The notes beneath the pieces are model-generated. The model was not told the DNA's origin. It searched no databases and saw nothing but the letters and a program-made list of their open reading frames with translations. The position numbers and the translations under genes were made by a program. DNA of 50,472 bases from Candidatus Woesearchaeota archaeon B3_Woes. Its GTDB lineage: Archaea > Nanobdellota > Nanobdellia > Woesearchaeales > B3-WOES. The stretch lies in assembly GCA_005222965.1 (NCBI GenBank), contig NJBG01000001.1:499061-549532 (forward strand), given 5' to 3'. Positions within the stretch are counted from its first letter, which is position 1. Every line of letters begins with the position of its first letter. Below, piece after piece: positions 34,755 through 43,325 of the stretch.

Positions 34755-36143
34755 TTATTCCATAAACTTTCGCATCATTGGATGCATATCCATCATATGT
34801 TGTTTAGCAATCTCTTCATACAATTTGTAAATAATCATAACAGCCAACAATATCCCGGTTCCACTTGATAAAGCACCAGTTAAATCAGCTAAAGCAGCCA
34901 AAAGCCCGATAGTAATGGCCCCCATTATTGTTAAAGACCAAATATATCTATTTAATAATCTTTCTAAAATTCTTTGATCTTTTCTAAATCCAGGAATCTG
35001 TAATCCAGAAGACATCATATTCTTTGCCTGACTTCGGGCATCCATCCCAGCAGTCTGCATCCAAAAAACAGAGAAAACCACACAACCCAAAACCATAAAA
35101 ATCACATAAACCAAAGAATGACCAACATCAGCAAAAGTTAGACTACCTTTGATAACTTTTCCTACAATATTAGGTGAAGATATCCATGACACTAATCCTG
35201 TTGCAGGAGAGTTTCCAATAAAGGTTCCTAAAAAAGGATGTCCCCAATTTTGCAATAACCTTGCCCAAAGCTGCATATTAGCAATCAAAGCAGATACAAG
35301 TATAACTGGAATAACTCCTGTGTATATAAAAGACAAAGGCCATCTAATTCCGTGACCTCTCACCCTGCCCATACTCAAAGGAATCTCAACCTTCATGGCC
35401 TGAGCATAAACTACAATAACAAAAACCAATAAAGTAGAAATAACAGCCGCCAACATTAAACCAGCTGTTATAGGATCTCCAGCAGCTAAACTCTGAAATA
35501 AAGCAGGAATAGCACCAGTTGCTATACTGGGATTAGTTGGAGAAGGCAAAGGACTCAATGCTCTTATAAAAATTGTCTGACTAACTCCTGCAGCAATAAA
35601 CAAACCAGTACCTGAACCAAAACCCCATTTAGAAACAACCTCATCCATAAATAAAATCATCATTCCACCTAAAAATATTTGGAAAACAAGCAAAACCTGC
35701 AATTGCGAATATAATATTGTTCCAATTAAATCAGGAGAAGGTGACAACCCACCCATATAAACGTAAATAATAGATTCAAATATTATGAAGAATATTGCTA
35801 ATAATTTCTGAGTACCTTGAAAATTCCTCTTACCTTCGTGAGAATGTAAATCAAACTTTAAAATACCAGATCCATTTAATAATTGTAATACAATCGAAGA
35901 GGTTACAATAGGACCGATTCCAAGACTAATTATACTTCCAAACTTAGCTCCTAATATAATACTTAAGTACTCAAATCTTTGCAAAGCATTTAAACCAAGA
36001 CCAAACAAAGGAATCATACCCAAAACAAAAAATAATATGAGAATAACACCCGTCCATTTTAATTTCTCTTTAAAAGAAAGTTTTTTCTGAGTAGGTCCAG
36101 CCACTTCAGGCAAATTTAATAATATTGTTTTAAAAAAACCCAT
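34755..36143 (-). CDS. secY: Protein translocase channel SecY
   Basis: This is the central channel of the Sec translocon, with 462 residues and ten membrane helices. The start MGFFKTILLNLPEVAGPT at 36143 immediately follows the uL15 stop and matches archaeal SecY; an upstream in-frame start would overlap uL15. The plug and pore region IISLGIGPIVTSSIVLQLLNGSG and the cytosolic loop RVRGHGIRWPLSFIYTGVIPVILVSAL are typical. The cytosolic tip PGFRKDQRILERLLNRYIW binds ribosomes. It closes the ribosomal cluster, upstream of the DUF106 insertase. Confidence 0.96.
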   Translation of the reverse strand: MGFFKTILLNLPEVAGPTQKKLSFKEKLKWTGVILILFFVLGMIPLFGLGLNALQRFEYLSIILGAKFGSIISLGIGPIVTSSIVLQLLNGSGILKFDLHSHEGKRNFQGTQKLLAIFFIIFESIIYVYMGGLSPSPDLIGTILYSQLQVLLVFQIFLGGMMILFMDEVVSKWGFGSGTGLFIAAGVSQTIFIRALSPLPSPTNPSIATGAIPALFQSLAAGDPITAGLMLAAVISTLLVFVIVVYAQAMKVEIPLSMGRVRGHGIRWPLSFIYTGVIPVILVSALIANMQLWARLLQNWGHPFLGTFIGNSPATGLVSWISSPNIVGKVIKGSLTFADVGHSLVYVIFMVLGCVVFSVFWMQTAGMDARSQAKNMMSSGLQIPGFRKDQRILERLLNRYIWSLTIMGAITIGLLAALADLTGALSSGTGILLAVMIIYKLYEEIAKQHMMDMHPMMRKFME

Positions 36144-36144
36144 T

Positions 36145-36585
36145 TTATTCTTTTGTTGTGTTCTCCACAACCTCTAAAATAACCTCTCCACCCTCTTTTT
36201 TAATAGCATCCACAACTTTTTTTGAAGCCTTTGAAACTTTAATCTTCATACCTTTCATAACTTTTCCTTTTCCTAATAATTTATTATACCCCAATTTATC
36301 TAAATCATAAATCCCTTTTTCTTCTTTTAGTAAACCAGACGAAATTAATTTCTGAACTTTTGTAGTATTAATAGCTTTAATTTTTATCTTAACTCCTTGT
36401 GGTTTAAAACCAACATTACCTGTTTTTTTCTTCCAAACACTCGGCTTTTTCTGATCAGCCCTCTTACCAGTACCAGCATTACCACTCCCTCCTTTATTTC
36501 CCTTACCTCGCCTCTTCTTCATACTACCGCAACCATGGGTTTTTGATCCCCTATACCTTCCAGATTTCTTTCTTTTGTTTATCAT
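36145..36585 (-). CDS. rpl15: Ribosomal protein uL15
   Basis: 146 residues, with the Gly/Arg/Lys-rich N-terminal tail of the family (KSGRYRGSKTHGCGSMKKRRGKGNKGGSGNAGTGKRADQ) that threads into 23S rRNA. A globular C-terminal domain follows (VKIKIKAINTTKVQKL, YDLDKLGYNKLLGKGKVMKGMKIKVSKASKKVVDAIKKEGGEVIL). The ATG overlaps the uL30 stop by 4 bp; the stop is one base before secY. Confidence 0.95.
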   Translation of the reverse strand: MINKRKKSGRYRGSKTHGCGSMKKRRGKGNKGGSGNAGTGKRADQKKPSVWKKKTGNVGFKPQGVKIKIKAINTTKVQKLISSGLLKEEKGIYDLDKLGYNKLLGKGKVMKGMKIKVSKASKKVVDAIKKEGGEVILEVVENTTKE

Positions 36586-36983
36586 CCTAACATCCTTTTT
36601 AATAAATCATTAATCTTGTCTCCTCTATACCCTAATCCACCACTTTTTGAAAAAGCAACTTTGATACCTTTTCTCCCAAACCCTTTTCTAGGAGGATTTA
36701 ATCTAAAAAACTTTTTAATAACTTCCTTTCCTTCTTTATTTTTTGTTTTTTCTCCTCTTTTCTTAACAACCAAATCTTCAGTTTCTTTATCTATTTCTCC
36801 ATAAGTAACATAATCTTTTACCTTCTTAATCATTCCAAAATCTTTTTTATCTATCAAAACACAATAATTTTTACGATAAAGCCCCATCAACTCCATAGTG
36901 TGATTTATTTCTTTTTTTACTCTAACTAAACCCCTTATTCTTATTACAGCATATTTAACATTGGGTTTTGATTCTTCACTCAT
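36582..36983 (-). CDS. rpl30: Ribosomal protein uL30
   Basis: 133 residues, archaeal/eukaryotic L7-type uL30: YAVIRIRGLVRVKKEINHTMELMGLYRKNYCVLIDK, then KVKDYVTYGEID, and RLNPPRKGFGRKGIKVAFSKSGGLGYRGDKINDLLKRM at the end. The start overlaps the end of uS5 by 8 bp. Confidence 0.95.
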   Translation of the reverse strand: MSEESKPNVKYAVIRIRGLVRVKKEINHTMELMGLYRKNYCVLIDKKDFGMIKKVKDYVTYGEIDKETEDLVVKKRGEKTKNKEGKEVIKKFFRLNPPRKGFGRKGIKVAFSKSGGLGYRGDKINDLLKRMLG

Positions 36984-37770
36984 CTTTTTTATCCTCTTCT
37001 TCTACTTTTTCTGTCGTTTTCTTAATAGAACCTTCCATCACACCAACATTCTCGCTTCCTTTTTGATTAACTCTTGTATCCATTAATTTTCTTAAAGCCA
37101 TATCGCAAGCATATATAAGATTGTTCTTACTTTTTGTCTGACCAGATGTCCTTGACCACACATCTTTGATTCCAGCCAAACTTAAAATTTTCTGACTTTC
37201 TTTTTCAACCTTTAATCCAGTTCCTTTTGGAGCAGGCATCAACACAACCTTTACAGAACCACACTTCCCTTCTACTCTAAAAGGAATACTATGGGGCTCT
37301 TTACACCCGCATTGCCACGATCCACAACCCCTCCTTATTTTTATTAAGTTTAATCTTGCATTTCTAAAGGCCTTTTCTCTAGCAGGCACAGTCTCCTTAC
37401 TTTTCCCAAAACCAATCCCAACATATCCATCTCTATTACCAACTATAGCACAAGTAGAAAAATGAGGTTTATTGCCTTCTCTTGTTTTCTTTTGGGTTTG
37501 TTTAAATACTCTTCTTTGACCCCCGCCAAACTTACCTTTTGCTTGTCCAACCAACAATAATTCTGATTCAATATTAGGTATTAAAACATCTACAATTTCT
37601 GATTCTAGAATTCTAATTCCATTATCAAGTACAAAATCAATATTATTTACTTCACCACTCTTAACCTGTTTCCCTAATTTTGTTTTTGGTTTCCAACTCT
37701 CTTTATCAAATTCCTTAACAAAACCTTCTTTACGTCTTTCTTTTGGTTTATATTTAGTTTTTTCTTTCAT
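36976..37770 (-). CDS. rps5: Ribosomal protein uS5
   Basis: The start MKEKTKYKPKERRK at 37770 lies one base after the uL18 stop; an earlier ATG at 37800 would run into uL18. The S5 N-terminal double-stranded-RNA-binding domain is KTREGNKPHFSTCAIVGNRDGYVGIGFGKSKETVPAREKAFRNARLNL. The C-terminal domain has VVLMPAPKGTGLKVEKESQKILSLAGIKDVWSRTSGQT. A patch CGSWQCGCKEPHSIPF contains Cys residues usual in archaea. The last 20 residues are a charged tail. 264 residues. Confidence 0.95.
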   Translation of the reverse strand: MKEKTKYKPKERRKEGFVKEFDKESWKPKTKLGKQVKSGEVNNIDFVLDNGIRILESEIVDVLIPNIESELLLVGQAKGKFGGGQRRVFKQTQKKTREGNKPHFSTCAIVGNRDGYVGIGFGKSKETVPAREKAFRNARLNLIKIRRGCGSWQCGCKEPHSIPFRVEGKCGSVKVVLMPAPKGTGLKVEKESQKILSLAGIKDVWSRTSGQTKSKNNLIYACDMALRKLMDTRVNQKGSENVGVMEGSIKKTTEKVEEEDKKDE

Positions 37771-37771
37771 A

Positions 37772-38332
37772 TTAATCAATCTTCTTTTTAGTTTCTTCAA
37801 AATATTTAGGTATATCTTCAGCTTTAATACCTTTTTTTACATAAGATGAAAAAATCTTCTCATATTTTCCCTCTTTTATTAATTTTTGAGCATAATTTGC
37901 TATATGAACCCCTTTTACCGCATCTTCACTGGGAAATATGTCTTCTGAACATGGAACATTTAATCCAGCATCCAAAACACCTTTTAATGAGGCATACAAT
38001 CTACCCCCTTTTATACTCTTTCCTAATCCAATATCTAAAATAGCGCATTTAATGCCTTTTTTTGCTGCCTTTTTCCCAACCAAATAACCTGTTAAATATG
38101 CTGCTGGTAAATTTGTTCTTCCTGCTTTCCATTCAAACTTTTTTTCAAGTTCTTTAGAATCAGCAGAAACCAATATTTTATCCCCTTTCTCATTGTATTC
38201 TATAAGTTGTATAGTCATGTTTTTCAAAGATTTTCTTATTATTAATCTAGGTTTTTCATTTAACAATAAGTTCAACCTTTTTTTATAATCAGTTTTCCCT
38301 TCTCTCTTCCTTCTAAATTCAACACGTTTCAT
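37772..38332 (-). CDS. rpl18: Ribosomal protein uL18
   Basis: 186 residues, archaeal uL18 that binds 5S rRNA: VEFRRKREGKTDYKKRLNLLLNEKPRLIIRKSLKNMTIQLIEY, then AAYLTGYLVGKKAAKKGI, CAILDIGL and GLNVPCSEDIFPSEDAVKGVHI. The ATG overlaps the eL19 stop by 4 bp. Confidence 0.95.
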   Translation of the reverse strand: MKRVEFRRKREGKTDYKKRLNLLLNEKPRLIIRKSLKNMTIQLIEYNEKGDKILVSADSKELEKKFEWKAGRTNLPAAYLTGYLVGKKAAKKGIKCAILDIGLGKSIKGGRLYASLKGVLDAGLNVPCSEDIFPSEDAVKGVHIANYAQKLIKEGKYEKIFSSYVKKGIKAEDIPKYFEETKKKID

Positions 38333-38784
38333 TTTTTATTTTTAGCCAAACCATGCTCCTCGATATATAGTTTAATATGCCTTCTACTTCTAAAAAATCC
38401 ACCTTGAGCTTTTTTATAAAGTTCTCTATAAATTTTTTGATCAACGATCTCTCCATCTTTCAAGTTTCTTAATAATTCTCTTTGAGTTCTTATCTTAATC
38501 ATCCATTTTTCTTTTTTAGGAAATCTTGCAGTTTTCTTACCTTTTCTAGATCCTTTACCACGCATCTGACCTTTACTCTTTTGTTTTTGGATTTTCCTAG
38601 CTCTAACTCTTGAAACTCCCCTTTTAGGAATACAATAGATAGCACTATCTTTTATCAAAGATTTAATATCAGCTTTAGTTATGCTTTCTTTTATCTCATC
38701 TAACCTTTCAGTATCAAACCTAACATGTTTTTCTGAACATCCAAAAACATCCGCGGCTAATCTTTTCTGAATTTTTAATTTCAT
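38329..38784 (-). CDS. rpl19e: Ribosomal protein eL19
   Basis: 151 residues with the eL19 pattern: QKRLAADVFGCSEKHVRFDTERLDEIKESITKADIKSLIKD, a very basic middle (GVSRVRARKIQKQKSKGQMRGKGSRKGKKTARFPKKEKWM), and a long helix ending in AQGGFFRSRRHIKLYIEEHGL. ATG overlaps the eL32 stop by 4 bp. Confidence 0.95.
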   Translation of the reverse strand: MKLKIQKRLAADVFGCSEKHVRFDTERLDEIKESITKADIKSLIKDSAIYCIPKRGVSRVRARKIQKQKSKGQMRGKGSRKGKKTARFPKKEKWMIKIRTQRELLRNLKDGEIVDQKIYRELYKKAQGGFFRSRRHIKLYIEEHGLAKNKK

Positions 38785-39365
38785 ACTTCCCTCTTAGTCA
38801 ATAACTTATCCTTTTCTTTCTTCTCTTTTTTCTTATCTTCATCATCAACTTTGGCTTCGATACCGTCTTTTTTATCTTCGTCTTTACTCTTCTTTTCGGC
38901 AATTTTTTTGCTCTTTTCTTCCTGTTTCTTCTTTTTGCTCTCTTTTTGCTCTTTCAGATTTGTTTCTGAATCACTCAAAAATTTTGCAGGATCTTTTAAA
39001 GACATAATCTTTAAATTAAGTTTTAAACACTCTTTTACAATCTCTATTTTCTTTTTAATACCGAAATTTGATAAACAAACAACATCATCTTTATTTAATC
39101 CTTTAATATCATTCATATTTTTTATTAAAACTATATTTTGGCCATCTCTGCTCATTCCTCTTGCTTCTACAGGCCCCCTAAATCCAACCTTCACCTTTCT
39201 TGGATATCCCTTGCGCCCTATTTTTATCTTTGAATCAGATCCACGAGGTTTTCTCCATTTATTGGCCAGCCTTTTCTTTTTATGACTGCTTTGTTTATTA
39301 AAATCTGGTTTCTTTTTCTTCTTCATATTCCTTAAATTAACAATATTATCAACCATCTTAATCAA
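38781..39365 (-). CDS. rpl32e: Ribosomal protein eL32 with long charged tail
   Basis: The core (about 20-140) matches eL32: PDFNKQSSHKKKRLANKWRKPRGSDSKIKIGRKGYPRKVKVGFRGPVEARG, then NDIKGLNKDDVVCLSNFGIKKKIEI. About 50 further residues are almost only Lys, Glu and Asp, a disordered extension not found in typical archaeal eL32. The ATG overlaps the uL6 stop by 4 bp. A later ATG would also be possible, since the first 14 residues are not conserved in my recollection. Confidence 0.92.
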   Translation of the reverse strand: MIKMVDNIVNLRNMKKKKKPDFNKQSSHKKKRLANKWRKPRGSDSKIKIGRKGYPRKVKVGFRGPVEARGMSRDGQNIVLIKNMNDIKGLNKDDVVCLSNFGIKKKIEIVKECLKLNLKIMSLKDPAKFLSDSETNLKEQKESKKKKQEEKSKKIAEKKSKDEDKKDGIEAKVDDEDKKKEKKEKDKLLTKREV

Positions 39366-39907
39366 ACCATCTTACCATCTTTTTCTGTAATATAAATACC
39401 ATCCTGGAAAATTCTTAAATCCTTGCCTTTTATTTTTGTTAAAATTTCAATATCAGCAGCAGTTTGTGCAGCAAGTTCTTTATCAATACCACTAATAGTT
39501 ACAATATCCCCTTCAATTTTTACATCAGCACCATCCTTTAAATTCAACTCTCTAGGTGTTTTTTCACCTAAAAAATTATTTACAATAAATTTATTCTCTT
39601 TCATTGTAACATTCATAGGAAAATGCCCTGAACAAATTTTTAATTTGTAAATATGACCTTCTGTAACACCCTTAAACATATTTTTTATATGCGCTTTAAA
39701 AGTCCCGCTCATTGTTTTTTCTCTTTTTGTTCCATTTTTAAAACTTATAACAACATTTTTGTCAACAACACTTAAACTTACTTTTTTATGTTTTAATTGT
39801 CTTGACAATTCCTTATCTTTATTTGAAACTGTAATAATACCCTCCTCTATCTTAACTTCTATTCCTTCTGGAATTTCAATTTTCCCTTCATATTCTTTTA
39901 TTTTCAT
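39362..39907 (-). CDS. rpl6: Ribosomal protein uL6
   Basis: 181 residues with two related beta-alpha domains, as usual. Domain 1 has IEIPEGIEVKIEEGIITVSNKDKELSRQLKH and the SGTFKAHIKNMFKGVTEGHIYKLKI hinge. Domain 2 has FLGEKTPRELNLKDGADVKIEGDIVTISGIDKELAAQTAADIE, the rRNA-contacting part, and FQDGIYITEK at the end. It starts 6 bp after uS8. Confidence 0.95.
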   Translation of the reverse strand: MKIKEYEGKIEIPEGIEVKIEEGIITVSNKDKELSRQLKHKKVSLSVVDKNVVISFKNGTKREKTMSGTFKAHIKNMFKGVTEGHIYKLKICSGHFPMNVTMKENKFIVNNFLGEKTPRELNLKDGADVKIEGDIVTISGIDKELAAQTAADIEILTKIKGKDLRIFQDGIYITEKDGKMV

Positions 39908-39913
39908 TCGAAC

Positions 39914-40303
39914 CTAATAACAATATGCTATTAATTTTCCACCAATCTTTTTCTTTCTCGCTTCTTCAATAGTCATAATTCCTTGATTTGTTGAAATAAT
40001 AATTATACCAAAACCCTTTGCAGGTAAAAATCTTTTCTCAAATTTTTCAAACATATCAATCTTTACAGCATGTCTAGGTTTAATAACACAACAATTATTT
40101 ATTTTGCCAATTAGATTTACTTTTAGAACATTCCCTCTATTATCTTTTATTTCTACATAATTACCAATATAAAGATTATCTTTCATAACTTCTAACACTT
40201 TTTTAACTACTTTTGAGCTAGGTTTTATCAAACATTCAGTCTTTTGTCTCTTTTCAGCATTCAATAATTTTGACAAAGTGTTTGCTAGTATATCATTTAA
40301 CAT
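39914..40303 (-). CDS. rps8: Ribosomal protein uS8
   Basis: 129 residues. The sequence has the archaeal uS8 features: NDILANTLSKLLNAEKRQKTECLIKPSSKVVKKVLEVMKDNLYIG, then IKPRHAVKIDMFEKFEKRFLPAKGFGIIIISTNQGIMTIEEARKKKIGGKLIAYCY, with the conserved STNQGIM-type 16S rRNA-binding loop. It starts 9 bp after uS14. Confidence 0.95.
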   Translation of the reverse strand: MLNDILANTLSKLLNAEKRQKTECLIKPSSKVVKKVLEVMKDNLYIGNYVEIKDNRGNVLKVNLIGKINNCCVIKPRHAVKIDMFEKFEKRFLPAKGFGIIIISTNQGIMTIEEARKKKIGGKLIAYCY

Positions 40304-40312
40304 TTTTTAACC

Positions 40313-40543
40313 TCAATTGAACTTTTTAAAACCAATATCGCTTGCGATTTCCCTAAAACATTGCCTACATAAATTAAGCCCATATTTACTTATATGCCCT
40401 CTAATCCTTCCACATCTCTTGCATCTTTTTAGACTAACTCCACAATTTCTTTTCTTTGGACTATTGTGCTTAATATATTTCTTAAGTTTCGCAGGCTTCG
40501 CTTTCAATTGTTTAAATTCCTTTTTATAATCACTATAACTCAT
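40313..40543 (-). CDS. rps14: Ribosomal protein uS14 (zinc-binding type)
   Basis: 76 residues, somewhat longer than the usual 50-60 of archaeal uS14 because of a basic N-terminal extension. The zinc ligands are CKRC and CRQC, around [14 protein letters not shown], followed by [14 protein letters not shown], the conserved end. ATG overlaps the uL5 stop by 4 bp. Confidence 0.95.
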   Translation of the reverse strand: MSYSDYKKEFKQLKAKPAKLKKYIKHNSPKKRNCGVSLKRCKRCGRIRGHISKYGLNLCRQCFREIASDIGFKKFN

Positions 40544-41055
40544 TCTTCTTCACCTACCTTGACATTGAATTCTTTTTTCATGAAATTAACCGCATCCTCT
40601 TTTGTTATACTGTGTTTTTTAGGTATCTTCTTTTTCGCTCTTTTTCTCTTTTTTATTCTAAATCCCGGCCTATCCAAAGTTAAACATGCCTCCAAACCCA
40701 TGATTCCAATTTCAGGATCATATTTAACATCAGGAATGTCAATATATTCTTCTAAACCAAAAGAAATATTACCAGAATCATTAAAACAACTCTCTTCTAA
40801 TATATCATCTTTTGCTTTTAACAATCTTATAAGCAATTCTTTTGCTTCTTTTTTCCTTAAAGTAATTTTACAACCAACAGCCAAACCAGGCCTTAATCCC
40901 CATTCTGGTATTCTTTTTTTAGTATGGGTTTTTACAGGTTCTACTCCTGCAATATGTTTCAAAAGTTTAACAGCCTTGTCCAATTTAGCTTGGTCTTTAC
41001 CACAACCTATATTTAATGTTAATTTCTCTATCCTTATATTTTGCATAACATTCAT
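40540..41055 (-). CDS. rpl5: Ribosomal protein uL5
   Basis: 171 residues. uL5 contacts 5S rRNA and the P-site tRNA. Recognisable parts are [53 protein letters not shown], and [34 protein letters not shown]. The ATG overlaps the eS4 stop by 4 bp. Confidence 0.95.
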   Translation of the reverse strand: MNVMQNIRIEKLTLNIGCGKDQAKLDKAVKLLKHIAGVEPVKTHTKKRIPEWGLRPGLAVGCKITLRKKEAKELLIRLLKAKDDILEESCFNDSGNISFGLEEYIDIPDVKYDPEIGIMGLEACLTLDRPGFRIKKRKRAKKKIPKKHSITKEDAVNFMKKEFNVKVGEEE

Positions 41056-41738
41056 TCTTCAACCTTAATAAGGGGCTTTTCTTTACCAATTGTAAAAGCA
41101 TATTTCTTTAATGTTTCAAAATCCCCTTCTTTAGTACTACATTTCATGACACTATTTTTTATCTCAACAACATTAGCTATCTTTCCAGTGTGTTTTCCAC
41201 CAATTAAAAAAACCAAAGAACCCCTATCAAGTTTTATAACATCTTTTATGTTTTGTTTTGGAAATTCTATTAATACACCATCTCCCACTTTACAATCTTT
41301 TTTATCTGTTAAGATGTTTCTTCCATCTGAAAGATTTATTTGTAAACCTTTATACATTCTTTTACCTTTTATTTTACAGATCTTTAATTTAGATTCCTTT
41401 TCATCAATTTTTATATAATCCAATTTTCCCTTTTTATTAAACACAACTCTAAAATATTCTTTTGTAGATGGAATAGAAATTGTATCCATAAAACCAACAA
41501 CAAATTTATCATCTCTTCTCCTGATTCCATCAATCAATACTTCATTATTATTCATAATATATTTTGCTTCTTTGTTAGTATTCGCAATCTTTAATACATC
41601 TCTTAGAAATACTGATAAAGCCACACCATACTTAAAACTATGAGGACCAGGAAGTGGTCTTTTAATATACTTTATTCCTTTCTTTTTAACATCCCATGTT
41701 TTTGGAATGTTTAATCTTTTCAAATGTTTTTTAGTCAT
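41052..41738 (-). CDS. rps4e: Ribosomal protein eS4
   Basis: I chose the ATG at 41738, because eS4 normally begins M(K)KHLKRL and here reads MTKKHLKRLNIPKTW. It overlaps the uL24 stop by 8 bp; an earlier ATG at 41780 would run 50 bp into uL24. The product of 228 residues has the S4-like RNA-binding domain (VALSVFLRDVLKIANTNKEAKYIMNNNEVLIDGIRRRD) and a C-terminal KOW segment (GGKHTGKIANV). Confidence 0.94.
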   Translation of the reverse strand: MTKKHLKRLNIPKTWDVKKKGIKYIKRPLPGPHSFKYGVALSVFLRDVLKIANTNKEAKYIMNNNEVLIDGIRRRDDKFVVGFMDTISIPSTKEYFRVVFNKKGKLDYIKIDEKESKLKICKIKGKRMYKGLQINLSDGRNILTDKKDCKVGDGVLIEFPKQNIKDVIKLDRGSLVFLIGGKHTGKIANVVEIKNSVMKCSTKEGDFETLKKYAFTIGKEKPLIKVEE

Positions 41739-42135
41739 TCTTTTTCCTCTCAAATATTTTCTTTCTCTTTTTATCTTCAATATCTAATTCAGTTATAATC
41801 AAGTTTGAAACAGTAATTGGATAGATAACTTTTGAACCGTCCTTTTTTATTAGTTCTACACCTGTGATTATTGCCTTGCCTTTTTTCAAATCAATTTTAT
41901 CTACTTTGCCGGTCTTTCCTTTGAATTGGCCTCTTAAAACTTTAACACTATCTCCTTTTTTCAAACCAACATTCCTTTTATTGTGTTTTTCTCTTAATTC
42001 TTTTGAAAGATGAACATGAACAAACTTCTGTCTTATATGGAGGGGAGCATTATACTGATACCTCCTTTGTTTTCTTGGCTGTTTGCTTTTTTTCAGTTTT
42101 GTTGAAAATTTTTTCATTTTAATTACCTTAAACAA
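41731..42135 (-). CDS. rpl24: Ribosomal protein uL24
   Basis: This is archaeal uL24 with the KOW motif (KGDSVKVLRGQFKGKTGKVDKIDLKKGKAIITGVE), preceded by the conserved QPRKQRRYQYNAPLHIRQKFVHVHLSKELREKH. Two starts are possible: the ATG at 42135 overlaps the end of uL14 by 8 bp, and the ATG at 42117 gives MKKFSTKLKK. The second resembles the family start better, but both are reasonable. 134 or 128 residues. Confidence 0.93.
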   Translation of the reverse strand: MFKVIKMKKFSTKLKKSKQPRKQRRYQYNAPLHIRQKFVHVHLSKELREKHNKRNVGLKKGDSVKVLRGQFKGKTGKVDKIDLKKGKAIITGVELIKKDGSKVIYPITVSNLIITELDIEDKKRKKIFERKKND

Positions 42136-42529
42136 TTATCTTAGCTAATTTTGAAATTCCAGGCCACCTTTCACAAGCCTCTTTTGCAATAGCACCTTTA
42201 AACAAAGTGCCTTTTGGATTGCCTTTGTCATCTTTCAAAACAACAGCAGCATTGTCCTCGAACTTTATTCTTGTTCCATCCGGTCTTCTGTACTCTTTCC
42301 GTTGTCTCACAATAACTGCAAAAACAACCTGTTTTCTTATATCAGGTCTTCCTTTGACTACAGAAGCCAGACATATATCGCCTATTCCTGCAGCAGGAGA
42401 TCTCCCTTTTCTTGTTTTCAAACCCTTTACTGAAAATATCCTTATAACTTTAGCACCTGAATTATCACAAGTTTCAACTAAACTTCCAACATTCAATCCT
42501 CTAGTTACTCTAGCACTAATCGCCTTCAT
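42128..42529 (-). CDS. rpl14: Ribosomal protein uL14
   Basis: 133 residues: ISARVTRGLNVGSLVETCDNSGAKVIRIFSVKG, then GDICLASVVKGRPDIRKQVVFAVIVRQRKEYRRPDGTRIKFEDNAAVVLKDDKGNPKGTLFKGAIAKEACERWPGISKLAKIIV. These are near-consensus archaeal uL14 segments. The start overlaps the uS17 end by 14 bp. Confidence 0.96.
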   Translation of the reverse strand: MKAISARVTRGLNVGSLVETCDNSGAKVIRIFSVKGLKTRKGRSPAAGIGDICLASVVKGRPDIRKQVVFAVIVRQRKEYRRPDGTRIKFEDNAAVVLKDDKGNPKGTLFKGAIAKEACERWPGISKLAKIIV

Positions 42530-42971
42530 TAGATATTTCCCCCTTAGCTTTTTCAGGAACCTTTTCTTCTATGTTTTTCTTTTTATGAACTTGTTTTGAT
42601 TCTTGTAATCCTTCTTCAATTTGTTCAAAACCAAATTGTTTTCCTAAATTTTCAATTATAACGAAATTCTTTGTTTTACTTAAAGGCCTGCACTCCATTA
42701 TATTTACATTATCCCCTTGTTTTGCGTCTATACAAGGCGGATTATGTGCATGTATTTTGGTCTTCTTCTTCTCAAATCTCTCGTATTTTGGAATTTTTAT
42801 ACGTCTACCCCATTCAACAGTCGCACTTCTATGAACATCTCTTGCAACAACTATTCCTGTAAAGATTTTACCCCTAAGGCTTATATCGCCATGAAATGGA
42901 CATTTCTTATCATTACATTCCTTACTAGGTAATTTTACTTTTACACCTATGTCTCTTGCTTTTTTTACCAT
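42516..42971 (-). CDS. rps17: Ribosomal protein uS17
   Basis: The core, about 20-110, is the uS17 OB-fold: CPFHGDISLRGKIFTGIVVARDVHRSATVEWGRRIKIPKYERFEKKKTKIHAHNPPCIDAKQGDNVNIMECRPLSKTKNFVIIENLG. About 40 further residues are helical and charged, longer than usual for the family. It starts 36 bp after the aIF1 gene, with an AAAGGAAAG ribosome site. Confidence 0.95.
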   Translation of the reverse strand: MVKKARDIGVKVKLPSKECNDKKCPFHGDISLRGKIFTGIVVARDVHRSATVEWGRRIKIPKYERFEKKKTKIHAHNPPCIDAKQGDNVNIMECRPLSKTKNFVIIENLGKQFGFEQIEEGLQESKQVHKKKNIEEKVPEKAKGEISNEGD

Positions 42972-42991
42972 TTTTTCTTTCCTTTAACTTT

Positions 42992-43017
42992 AAGATACAA
43001 ACAATTGTTAGTATCTT
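42992..43017 (-). repeat. 26-bp near-perfect palindrome at the aIF1-uS17 junction
   Basis: AAGATAC (42992-42998), AACAATTGTT (43000-43009) and GTATCTT (43011-43017) form an inverted repeat broken only by one A/A mismatch on each arm. The RNA would be a long hairpin with an AATT tip, over the aIF1 stop codon and just before the uS17 ribosome site. It marks the spot where most archaea carry rnp1. Confidence 0.55.
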
Positions 43018-43325
43018 TTTTTGATTTCGATTGTGTTTGATGCAAATCCCATTTGAATTAAAAATTCTTTAACCTTTTTTGTGTGTTCTCCTTGTAACTC
43101 AATTTTCCCTTTTTTCACTGTGCCTCCACAAGCGAATTTTGACTTTAGTTGTTTTGTCAAATCCTTAAGGTCTATCTCTTTGTTATCAATACCATCTATT
43201 GTTGTTTCTAATTTGCCAAATTTTCTTTTTTCTATGCCAATAACAATTGTTTGGCTTTCTTTGGCTATTGTTTCACAAACACAAAGGTCTTTAGGTAATC
43301 CACATCGTGAACAAATTTCACTCAT
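43008..43325 (-). CDS. Translation initiation factor aIF1 (SUI1)
   Basis: aIF1 guards start-codon choice on the small ribosomal subunit. I chose the ATG at 43325, giving MSEICSRCGLPKDLCVC and an 8-bp overlap with the uL29 stop. The N-terminal CxxC...CxC segment is a zinc knuckle. The SUI1 domain follows: KFGKLETTIDGID, LKDLTKQLKSKFACGGTVKKGKIELQGEHTKKVKEFLIQMGF. 105 residues. In many archaea rnp1 follows this gene, but it is absent here. Confidence 0.93.
   Translation of the reverse strand: MSEICSRCGLPKDLCVCETIAKESQTIVIGIEKRKFGKLETTIDGIDNKEIDLKDLTKQLKSKFACGGTVKKGKIELQGEHTKKVKEFLIQMGFASNTIEIKKRY

Noticed and set aside
40466-41418. Long plus-strand open frames opposite uS14, uL5 and eS4
   Set aside because: They are Phe/Leu/Ser-rich antisense frames of highly conserved ribosomal genes without promoter or ribosome site.
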